Source of the DNA: an uncultured Solobacterium sp. | GTDB taxonomy: Bacteria; Bacillota_I; Bacilli_A; Erysipelotrichales; Erysipelotrichaceae | Length of the DNA stretch: 5,356 nucleotides | Direction: 5' to 3' | Assembly (NCBI GenBank): GCA_905194705.1 | Contig: CAJJTI010000135.1 | Location: forward strand, 1-5,356 | Shown: positions 1-5,356 of the stretch, piece after piece | Layout: the number at the start of each line of letters is the position of its first letter | How positions within the stretch are numbered: position 1 is the first letter of the stretch | The notes under the pieces: generated by a model | Databases searched by the model: none | What the model was told of the DNA's origin: nothing | What the model saw: only the letters and a program-made list of their open reading frames with translations | Program-made: the position numbers and the translations under genes

Positions 1-112
1 CTTTTTTTATTTGTTTGTGTACACTTTTCACTGACTAAAATAAAGGGAAAGTTTTTTCTTGAAACTTTTTCCCCTCCCATGACAATATACTTGTGAAAGA
101 TGTCTTTTGAGC
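1..112. other. AT-rich non-coding stretch with a weak hairpin
   Basis: No coding frame, RNA gene or convincing promoter is seen. An imperfect hairpin pairs GGGAAAGTTT (45-54) with AAACTTTTTCCC (62-73), with two unpaired T in the right arm and a 7-base loop. On the minus strand it is followed by TTTATTTT, so it may be a weak extra terminator. A GTGTACAC palindrome lies at 17-24, too short to interpret. Confidence 0.4.
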
Positions 113-169
113 AAAAGAAAGGAAGATTCATCAAACTCTTGTTTTGTCACATGAATCTTCCTTTCTTTT
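113..169. terminator. 19-bp perfect inverted repeat, probable bidirectional terminator
   Basis: Arms 113-131 (AAAAGAAAGGAAGATTCAT) and 151-169 are exact reverse complements around a 19-base spacer. Because the outer arm is A-rich on one side and T-rich on the other, either strand gives an 11-bp core stem (GGAAGATTCAT with ATGAATCTTCC) followed by TTTCTTTT. That is an intrinsic-terminator shape in both directions. It would back up the apt terminator and could serve a convergent plus-strand gene only if that gene lay to the left of the window and ended before position 113. No such gene is visible here. A copy of a dispersed intergenic repeat is the alternative. Confidence 0.6.
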
Positions 170-198
170 AAAAAAAGCCGAAGTATCCCCGCTTCGGC
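170..198 (-). terminator. Rho-independent terminator of apt and the cluster
   Basis: A perfect 7-bp stem, GCCGAAG (177-183) with CTTCGGC (192-198), encloses an 8-base loop. Read on the minus strand, the stem is followed by seven T (176-170) and more T-rich sequence. It begins 7 bases after the apt stop codon, where the end of the operon transcript is expected. On the plus strand it is followed by AACTTTTTT, a weaker terminator shape. Confidence 0.9.
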
Positions 199-205
199 AA
201 CTTTT

Positions 206-733
206 TTAGCAATCGGACATTGTTAAAATGGAATAAACATCATAACCTTCTAATGTTTTTCTTCCTGGTAATCCTTCTAATTCAATAATACATGCTATAC
301 CAGCCACAACACCACCTAATCTTTCGATTAGTTTAGCTGTTGCTTTAGCACTTCCACCTGTCGCAAGCAAATCATCAATGATAAGTACTCTTTGACCTGG
401 CTTAATGGAATCAACATGCATACATAATTCGTTTGTGCCATATTCAAGTGAATATGTTTCAGAAATTGTTTCGCGTGGTAATTTTCCTGGTTTTCTAACT
501 GGAATAAAACCAATACCTAATTCAACAGATACTGGACAACCGAAAATAAATCCTCTTGATTCTGGACCAGCAATCATATCAGCGTTAACTTTCTTAGCAA
601 ATTCTGCTAGTAAAGTAGTTGCTTCTTTGAATGCTTCTGGATGATTTACAATTGGTGTTACATCTCTGAAGACGATTCCTTCTTTTGGAAATCCTGGAAT
701 TGATGCGATATATTTTGTTAAATCTACTGACAT
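206..733 (-). CDS. apt: Adenine phosphoribosyltransferase
   Basis: Apt salvages adenine by joining it to PRPP, giving AMP and pyrophosphate in the cytosol. The 175-residue length is typical. Family signatures are [14 protein letters not shown] (15-28), the [11 protein letters not shown] substrate loop (55-65), VRKPGKLP (79-86), the flexible-loop segment YSLEYGT (94-100) and the type I PRPP-binding motif [14 protein letters not shown] (116-129) with the acidic pair D120-D121. The ATG at 733 is supported by a strong AGAAGGAG site 7 bases upstream. The gene lies 47 bases downstream of recJ, the order known from B. subtilis (recJ-apt-relA), and ends just before a strong intrinsic terminator. It is therefore likely to be the last gene of this transcription unit, with a possible extra promoter of its own in the gap. 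No defects are visible. Confidence 0.97.
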   Translation of the reverse strand: MSVDLTKYIASIPGFPKEGIVFRDVTPIVNHPEAFKEATTLLAEFAKKVNADMIAGPESRGFIFGCPVSVELGIGFIPVRKPGKLPRETISETYSLEYGTNELCMHVDSIKPGQRVLIIDDLLATGGSAKATAKLIERLGGVVAGIACIIELEGLPGRKTLEGYDVYSILTMSDC

Positions 734-740
734 AGTTAGT

Positions 741-748
741 CTCCTTCT
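741..748 (-). promoter_or_regulatory. Strong ribosome binding site of apt
   Basis: AGAAGGAG on the minus strand, 7 bases before the ATG at 733, is near-consensus. It is the best ribosome site in the window, which suggests that apt is translated independently and efficiently, unlike the coupled recJ. Confidence 0.8.
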
Positions 749-766
749 ATGTTTATGAACTTATTT

Positions 767-788
767 ATTATACAATGAATTTAGTCAA
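767..788 (-). promoter_or_regulatory. Possible promoter of apt in the recJ-apt gap
   Basis: The minus strand carries a perfect TATAAT (772-767), preceded directly by TTG, 33 bases before the apt start. A TTGACT (788-783) also occurs, overlapping the recJ stop, but only 10 bases separate the two hexamers, so they cannot work as one standard sigma-A promoter. With the usual 17-base spacing no good -35 is seen. The TATAAT could still act as a weak internal promoter, so this call is tentative. Confidence 0.35.
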
Positions 789-2370
789 TTTCTAGGCTAT
801 CTATTAATATCTGAGGTGTTTTTATTCCTCTGAAAGAGTTTATATTGAATGTTCCAACCACAAAAGAAGGTTCTTCCACTTCTTCTATTTTCTGATATTT
901 GAATAAAACACCATCCACATGATTCAAAAATGTGTATTTTGTTACTTTCTCATAATTTATTTTTTTGACAATTTCAGGTTGTTTTAATGCAAATTCAAGT
1001 TTACCTATTTCTTTTGGTACAGGTTTTAAATGATTTAAATCTTCTATCGCCTCAACTGTAATATTTAAGGGATTAACTAAGATTGTATCTTGTTTTGCTT
1101 CTTTTGGTTCTAAATGTAAAGAAACATATTTAGAGATAATTTTGTTTTTAAAATTTTCTAAATCTTCCTTATGGATACTTAAACCAACGGCCATTTCATG
1201 ACCACCAAATTGTGTTAATTCTTCAAAATCTTTAAAAAATTCAAACATATTAAAGCCTGGAATACTTCTGCCACTGCCTTTAATGCTGTCTTCACTTCTT
1301 GTTAATATCACCCATGGCTTAGCATGACTATTTGCGATTCTTCCTGCCACAAGTCCAGCAATACCTTCTTCAAAACTTTCATCATATAAAACTAGTATTG
1401 GTGAATCATCTATCATTTCTTCTGCTTTCTGTACCATTAAAGTAGATTGTCTTTTTCTTGATTCATTTACTTTATTTAATGAAGCACTGTAAGAAGAAAT
1501 AGATTTCAAGTTGTTAGATAATAGAAATGGAACTAATGTGTTTACATTAGAATTATCTTTCATTCTTGCAATGCTGTTTAACTTAGGCACAACTTGAAAT
1601 GCTAAGGCAGTTTCATCTATTTCTATATCTTTTCTTAATAGTGATGAAACTGATGGCAAGACTCCTTTTTGGATGAGTTTAATACCCTTCTGGATAATAA
1701 TTCTTGTTTCTAACCAGTATGGCATAACATCACCAATTAAAGCTATTGCAGCTAAAGCAATATGTGTTTCATTTTCACCGACCAAATTTAATGCCAATTC
1801 TAAAGCTACACCTGCACCTGATAAATACTTAAATCTTTCTTCCATATAAAGAGGATGAACAACAATATCTGCAGGTACTTCTTCATCAATCTGGTGATGA
1901 TCTGTAACGATAATATCTATCCCAAGTTCTTTTGCTTTTCGAATCGCATCAAAGGCTTTAACACCATTATCTACCGTAATAATCAAGCTGTATCCTTTTG
2001 CATGAGCAAGTTCAACAGTATGACTTGATAACCCATAGCCTTCTTTAAAGCGGTCTGGAATATAATAGCCATTCTCTATTTGTAATTTATCTAACACATC
2101 TTTCATGATAGCCGTGGAACATATGCCATCTGTATCATAGTCACCACCAACAAATACTTTTTCGTGATTTTCTTTTGCCTGTAATATTCTTTTGCAGGCT
2201 TCTTTTACGCACTTTGCATTACTTTTTGTCAAAGTATCACTATGTGTTAATAATTCTTGAATCTGACTGTCATTTAAATTTGCTTTCGTTAATACTTTTG
2301 CAACAAGAGAAGAAAGATGATATTTTGAAGCAATTTCTTGTTCATTGATATCTAATATTTGATACTTCAC
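781..2370 (-). CDS. recJ: Single-stranded-DNA-specific 5'-3' exonuclease RecJ, compact form
   Basis: RecJ degrades single-stranded DNA 5' to 3' in recombination and mismatch or base-excision repair, using Mn2+/Mg2+ held by DHH-family motifs. In this 529-residue protein the DHH domain shows GGDYDTDG (75-82), PDRFKEGYGL (105-114), TVDNG (132-136), TDHH (156-159), SGAG (184-187) and GDVMP (213-217). PKLNSIARM (262-270) marks the link to the second half. The DHHA1 domain shows EEGIAGLVAGRIA (334-346), GSGRS (365-369) and the GGH motif (389-391). About 110 residues follow as a probable OB-like nucleic-acid-binding domain. It is much shorter than B. subtilis RecJ (about 790 residues) and lacks that protein's long C-terminal extension. 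The start is a GTG whose first base is the last base of the murD TAG (TAGTG). No good Shine-Dalgarno precedes it, so it probably depends on coupling to murD translation. All core metal motifs are present, so it should be active. The IARM where GR(M/I) is usual is a small oddity. Confidence 0.93.
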   Translation of the reverse strand: MKYQILDINEQEIASKYHLSSLVAKVLTKANLNDSQIQELLTHSDTLTKSNAKCVKEACKRILQAKENHEKVFVGGDYDTDGICSTAIMKDVLDKLQIENGYYIPDRFKEGYGLSSHTVELAHAKGYSLIITVDNGVKAFDAIRKAKELGIDIIVTDHHQIDEEVPADIVVHPLYMEERFKYLSGAGVALELALNLVGENETHIALAAIALIGDVMPYWLETRIIIQKGIKLIQKGVLPSVSSLLRKDIEIDETALAFQVVPKLNSIARMKDNSNVNTLVPFLLSNNLKSISSYSASLNKVNESRKRQSTLMVQKAEEMIDDSPILVLYDESFEEGIAGLVAGRIANSHAKPWVILTRSEDSIKGSGRSIPGFNMFEFFKDFEELTQFGGHEMAVGLSIHKEDLENFKNKIISKYVSLHLEPKEAKQDTILVNPLNITVEAIEDLNHLKPVPKEIGKLEFALKQPEIVKKINYEKVTKYTFLNHVDGVLFKYQKIEEVEEPSFVVGTFNINSFRGIKTPQILIDSLEID

Positions 2371-3659
2371 TATTCTGCTACCAACTTTCTAAAATAATCA
2401 CCACGTACTTCAAAGTTTTTAAAATGGTCATAGGAAGAAGCTGCTGGTGATAATAAACAAACGGAGTCTTTTTTTGCAACCTTTTTGGCTAAAGCTGTTG
2501 CTTCATCAAGATTTTCCACTTCATACAATCCTTCTCTAACAAGACCTTTTTCTTTCATTTCCTGATGTATTCTTTTTCCTGTAGCATACATAAAGATAAC
2601 TTGAAGATCCTTTTTTGCATATAAAGTTTCTTCCAATTTATCGTAAACAATTCCTCTATCATTTCCACCTATTAAAATAACTGAAGTTTCAGGATATGTT
2701 TCTAGTGCTTTTATTGCTGTTTCGCCAATTGTTGAAATAGAGTCATTGATATATGTAACAGAGTTAAATGTACCAATATTTTCTAAACGATGTTTTAAAG
2801 GAACAAATTCTTTAACTGCTTCTAAATAATTTTCATCACTTACCTGATATAAATTAGCTATTTCATAAGCTACAGCCAGGTTTTGATAATTGTGTTCACC
2901 ATGTAATGCACAATCTTTAATTTCAATCTCTTTATTAGCAGCATGTACTGTATGATTCACAGCATAAATATCTTCCCCAATAATTAACTTGTTTTCTCTA
3001 TCAGCTCTATCTTTAATCGCTTCGCCGATAATTAAAATATCACCTTCATTTTGATGCTTGAATATTTGATCTTTAGCTTTACCATATTTTTCTAAAGTAC
3101 CATAATGATCCAGATGTTCATCAAATAAATTGATATAAACTGCAACATGAGGAGAATAAGTAGAAAACTCCAATTGATGACAAGATATTTCAAAGACAAT
3201 CAAAGCATCTTCTGTCAAATCTTCAATAATATCAAAACATGCTTTACCAATATTACCAACTAAAAATGTAGTGTACTTTGTTTTTAGAACACTTGCAATA
3301 AGTGAAGAAGTTGTACTTTTACCTTTAGTGCCGGTAATACCAATTGTTTGTTTTTTATAGTGCTTTAAAAATAGAGGTGCCTGTCCTGTAATTTTCGTTT
3401 TATCAATATCTTCACTAACAACAATACCCGGGGCTTTTAAAATTAAATCATATTCATTAAAGTTTGTTTCTGACTCATCTAAAAGTATTGTATTTACAGT
3501 ATCAGTAATTGCATCTTTCTTTTTATCAGCGATTGTGATTGTTTGTTCTGGTAATAAAGAACGAATAAAACGATAAGAAGACTTACCTTCCATACCATAT
3601 CCCCAGATTAATATATTTTTATCTTTAAATTCACGTATCCAAGCTTCTTTATCTAACAT
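2370..3659 (-). CDS. murD: UDP-MurNAc-L-alanine:glutamate ligase, MurD family (probably L-Glu-adding MurD2 type)
   Basis: This 429-residue cytosolic Mur ligase joins glutamate to UDP-MurNAc-L-Ala with ATP hydrolysis. The length is close to the usual 430-450. It has an N-terminal UDP-binding domain (about 1-100, IWGYGMEGKS at 18-27). The central ATPase domain has the P-loop GITGTKGKSTT (107-117), GNIG (135-138), EISCHQLE (157-164) and NLFDEHLDHYGT (177-188). GEHNYQN (254-260) and KHRLE (289-293) lead into the C-terminal domain, which has NDSISTIGE (305-313), GGNDRG (331-336) and LSPAASSYDHFKNFEVRG (403-420). Compared with E. coli MurD, the D-Glu-contacting Thr321, Ser415 and Phe422 appear kept (T310, S409, F416), and Lys348 aligns with R335. 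The DSKATN motif has become DSISTI, losing its lysine. Together with the overlapping murL, this suggests that the substrate is L-Glu (MurD2). Family membership is certain, but amino-acid specificity is inferred. The start overlaps the murL end by 7 bases, and the TAG stop overlaps the recJ GTG by one base. Confidence 0.93.
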   Translation of the reverse strand: MLDKEAWIREFKDKNILIWGYGMEGKSSYRFIRSLLPEQTITIADKKKDAITDTVNTILLDESETNFNEYDLILKAPGIVVSEDIDKTKITGQAPLFLKHYKKQTIGITGTKGKSTTSSLIASVLKTKYTTFLVGNIGKACFDIIEDLTEDALIVFEISCHQLEFSTYSPHVAVYINLFDEHLDHYGTLEKYGKAKDQIFKHQNEGDILIIGEAIKDRADRENKLIIGEDIYAVNHTVHAANKEIEIKDCALHGEHNYQNLAVAYEIANLYQVSDENYLEAVKEFVPLKHRLENIGTFNSVTYINDSISTIGETAIKALETYPETSVILIGGNDRGIVYDKLEETLYAKKDLQVIFMYATGKRIHQEMKEKGLVREGLYEVENLDEATALAKKVAKKDSVCLLSPAASSYDHFKNFEVRGDYFRKLVAE

Positions 3660-5020
3660 TTTGCTATTCCTCTTATCTTTTTATGTATTAAAGTTTGATA
3701 TTCTTCAGGAACTAAATTTTCTTTATTCCACATATTTACATCTAACTGTGCATCTTTATAGTATGCATAGAAAGAACTCTCTTTATATTTTTTATACAAA
3801 TATGGACATTCTTTATTTTCTTTTATATGTCTAGCAATACACATACTTGTAGCGATATTTACTTCATCACGTGTACCAACACATTCAAATGGTTTATTGA
3901 CAGAGATACCTGTTAACTGTTCAAATAATGATTCTAATTCAGGATCGTTTAGAATACCTTTTCCAAATATATGTTCAATTTCTTCATCACTGATAAAAGC
4001 ACTTAACATAATCGCTACAAATAGACATTTTGCGCATTTTCCGCACCACTTTTCTTCTTTACTGCCTACATTACAGCTTCTAAATACACTGTGATATGCT
4101 TTTAGGCTTGAAAAAATATAGGTAATTTGTAATTCACTTAATGGTCTTAATAGTGAAAAATAATGAATTTTATCAGTAATATAATGGTCCATATAGAACT
4201 TGAAATCTTCTTCAAATTCAAATGTTTTACTGTATTGATGATTTACCTTGCTGCCTTTAATTGTTGATTCGTTGGCACTTGCTTCATTAGACAAACAAAT
4301 ATATTCTTTTTCATACACAATAGAAGTAATAACAGACGCAAAAGCTGCCATTGCTGAAAAAGGTGTATGTCCATTGAGATAACCCTGTTTATTAAGTTCA
4401 AGCATCCTTGAATCAAGCGTTCTGATAGGATTAATTAAATATTCCCCTGTATATCCAGCAGCTTCAGCACTATGAACAGCACTCATGACTTTATTGATAA
4501 CAAACGCATGATTATCTTTTTTCATTTCTTCCAAAATTGAAAGACTGACAAAAGAATCTTTTCCACCTCCTACTGGTATTAAATTTCCATGATACTTTCC
4601 TGTATCTTCTTCTCCAGTTATCGCTTTACCACTAGTAGTCATATCCATAAAAGATTCAATATCTGTTTCAATATGGTTGATATAGAAAAATTCTCCTAAA
4701 CCATTGAAATACAACTTCTTCCACCATTTCTTTTGAATGTCATCTAATGCTCCACATTCAATATGAACATGAGGAGCACATGTAATTTTCCAATAGCTGA
4801 TTAGTTCTACTAAACCTAATGAAAAAGCAGCTTCTTTAAATACTTTTAAATTTGAAACATTTCTCGTGTTAACTTTTTTTAAAGTAAAAGTAGGATTAAA
4901 GAAAGATAATCCTTTGATTTCAAATGTATAAATAATCTTAACTTCATAATCATCTTCTTGAATTTCATAATCATGATAGTAAAAATCAAGATATTTATCT
5001 CTAAGTTCAATATATTCCAT
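3653..5020 (-). CDS. murL: MurL-type UDP-MurNAc-L-Ala-L-Glu epimerase (PP-loop ATPase fold)
   Basis: The 455-residue cytosolic protein has no signal peptide or membrane segment. I assign it to MurL, which uses ATP (giving AMP and PPi) to convert UDP-MurNAc-L-Ala-L-Glu to the D-Glu form for peptidoglycan precursors. Numbered from the ATG at 5020, it shows a PP-loop GGGKDS (151-156), a GHTPFSAM stretch (217-224), SNEASANES (244-252), LLRPLSEL (290-297) and a cysteine cluster C316-x9-C326-x2-C329-x2-C332. The cluster resembles the zinc site of QueC-like PP-loop enzymes. The N-terminal ~130 residues look like a separate domain. An in-frame GTG at 5026 would add two residues, but the ribosome site AGAAGGTGA (5031-5023) abuts or includes that GTG, so the ATG is preferred. 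The 3' end overlaps the MurD-family gene by 7 bases, which strongly supports a joint role in cell-wall synthesis. The main alternative is an uncharacterised QueC/ExsB-like ATPase. Length, motifs and the murD neighbour favour MurL. The assignment is from memory of the family, not from a search. Confidence 0.82.
   Translation of the reverse strand: MEYIELRDKYLDFYYHDYEIQEDDYEVKIIYTFEIKGLSFFNPTFTLKKVNTRNVSNLKVFKEAAFSLGLVELISYWKITCAPHVHIECGALDDIQKKWWKKLYFNGLGEFFYINHIETDIESFMDMTTSGKAITGEEDTGKYHGNLIPVGGGKDSFVSLSILEEMKKDNHAFVINKVMSAVHSAEAAGYTGEYLINPIRTLDSRMLELNKQGYLNGHTPFSAMAAFASVITSIVYEKEYICLSNEASANESTIKGSKVNHQYSKTFEFEEDFKFYMDHYITDKIHYFSLLRPLSELQITYIFSSLKAYHSVFRSCNVGSKEEKWCGKCAKCLFVAIMLSAFISDEEIEHIFGKGILNDPELESLFEQLTGISVNKPFECVGTRDEVNIATSMCIARHIKENKECPYLYKKYKESSFYAYYKDAQLDVNMWNKENLVPEEYQTLIHKKIRGIAKC
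3660..3673 (-). promoter_or_regulatory. Ribosome binding site of the MurD-family gene, inside the murL 3' end
   Basis: On the minus strand AGAGGA (3673-3668) sits 8 bases before the ATG at 3659 and lies within the last codons of murL. This supports the ATG as the true start and allows translation to be coupled to murL, because the murL stop lies just past the murD start. Confidence 0.65.
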
Positions 5021-5031
5021 ACTCACCTTCT
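5021..5031 (-). promoter_or_regulatory. Ribosome binding site deciding the murL start
   Basis: On the minus strand AGAAGGTGA (5031-5023) matches the GGTGA side of the Shine-Dalgarno consensus and is followed by GT and then ATG at 5020. The match includes the alternative GTG start at 5026, which would leave that start with no upstream spacing, so the ATG is the better choice. Counted from the GG, the spacing is short but usable. Confidence 0.6.
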
Positions 5032-5032
5032 G

Positions 5033-5356
5033 CTATTTAAAGCTTTCTAATAATGGGATAATTTCATCCATGGAATCTTTTTCAAATTCCAGCATATCCT
5101 TTAATTCATCATCCGGTTTAATCGTATCAAAAATAAAACAATGATGCATATGTGCCTTTGTGGCAGCGATAATACCATTTTTAGAATCTTCTACAACTAA
5201 TATATTTTCTGGTTTGATATTTAAAATATTTGCAGCTGTCAAAAAGATTTCAGGACTTGGTTTCTTTTCTTTTACCTTATCCCCACAAATCATAACATCA
5301 TATGGTAAGTCAATCGAAACATCAGTTAATAATGTCTTAACATAAGCTTCAGGACT
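5033..5356 (-). CDS. HAD-superfamily hydrolase, beta-phosphoglucomutase-like (3' part, cut by window edge)
   Basis: This is the C-terminal 107 residues of a haloacid-dehalogenase-like hydrolase. The frame is open to the window edge, and the upstream residues (SPEAYVKTLL...) fit the family, so the first visible Met (codon at 5293-5291) is internal and not the start. Visible signatures are HAD motif III (KEKKPSPEIF, fragment residues 29-38, with the conserved Lys before Pro) and motif IV (VVEDSKNGI, residues 54-62, with the acidic pair E56-D57 that helps bind Mg2+). The DxDx(T/V) nucleophile motif and the cap domain lie outside the window. The family cleaves or transfers phosphate on small cytosolic phosphorylated metabolites, mostly sugar phosphates. 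The motif spacing suits the subfamily I beta-phosphoglucomutase/phosphatase-like group. The substrate cannot be told from this part. The TAG stop lies 12 bases before the preferred murL start, so the two genes are probably co-transcribed. The fold assignment is secure, the function is not. Confidence 0.85.
   Translation of the reverse strand, partial: SPEAYVKTLLTDVSIDLPYDVMICGDKVKEKKPSPEIFLTAANILNIKPENILVVEDSKNGIIAATKAHMHHCFIFDTIKPDDELKDMLEFEKDSMDEIIPLLESFK

Noticed and set aside
59..91. Plus-strand promoter TTGAAA ... TATACT
   Set aside because: The spacer is 21 bases, too long for a standard promoter, and the transcript would run straight into the inverted repeat.
113..169. CRISPR repeat or attachment site
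   Set aside because: It is a single inverted repeat with no repeated spacer units, integrase or tRNA nearby. A terminator explains it better.
328..513. Minus-strand open frame in another frame within apt
   Set aside because: It is an out-of-frame shadow of apt with no ribosome site or family signature.
405..644. Plus-strand open frame opposite apt
   Set aside because: It lies wholly antisense to a well-supported apt gene and its product has no recognisable motif.
3897..4094. Plus-strand open frame opposite murL
   Set aside because: It is antisense to the cysteine-cluster region of murL and has a low-complexity product with no domain.
3653..5020. QueC (7-cyano-7-deazaguanine synthase) as the product
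   Set aside because: The PP-loop and cysteine cluster are similar, but the protein is about twice the length of QueC, has an added N-terminal domain, and overlaps a MurD gene.
5033..5293. Separate 86-residue gene starting at the Met codon 5293-5291
   Set aside because: The frame stays open to the window edge with family-like residues, so this Met is internal to a larger HAD protein.
5160..5345. Plus-strand open frame opposite the HAD gene
   Set aside because: The opposite strand carries clear HAD motifs III and IV, so this is a shadow.

Overview
The window reads as chromosomal DNA from a low-GC Gram-positive bacterium (Firmicutes/Bacillota). The evidence is AT-rich coding sequence, strong AGAAGGAG-type ribosome binding sites, a compact one-strand gene cluster and the recJ-apt pairing known from Bacilli. 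A gut Erysipelotrichia-type lineage is my best guess, but the sequence alone does not prove it. All recognised genes lie on the minus strand, so transcription runs from high to low coordinates.

Layout in transcription order: (1) 5356-5033, the 3' part of a HAD-superfamily phosphatase/phosphoglucomutase-like gene that is cut by the window edge. (2) 5020-3653, a PP-loop ATPase-like protein that I identify as MurL, the UDP-MurNAc-L-Ala-L-Glu epimerase. (3) 3659-2370, a MurD-family ligase overlapping murL by 7 bases, probably of the L-glutamate-adding MurD2 type. (4) 2370-781, a compact RecJ-type DHH/DHHA1 exonuclease that starts on the last base of the murD stop codon. (5) 733-206, adenine phosphoribosyltransferase. 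(6) 205-1, non-coding DNA with a strong terminator just behind apt, a 19-bp perfect inverted repeat that looks like a bidirectional terminator, and a weaker hairpin.

The main point of interest is the murL-murD pair. In most bacteria MurI racemises free glutamate and MurD adds D-Glu to UDP-MurNAc-L-Ala. In the alternative route described in Xanthomonas oryzae, MurD2 adds L-Glu and MurL then epimerises the peptide-bound residue in an ATP-dependent reaction. Here a protein with MurL features is overlapped by a MurD whose substrate-side DSKATN motif has become DSISTI. This suggests that the organism makes peptidoglycan D-glutamate by the MurD2/MurL route. RecJ (DNA repair) and Apt (purine salvage) follow as apparently unrelated operon passengers in the order usual for Firmicutes. 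The relA gene that follows apt in Bacillus subtilis does not start in the 205 bases remaining.
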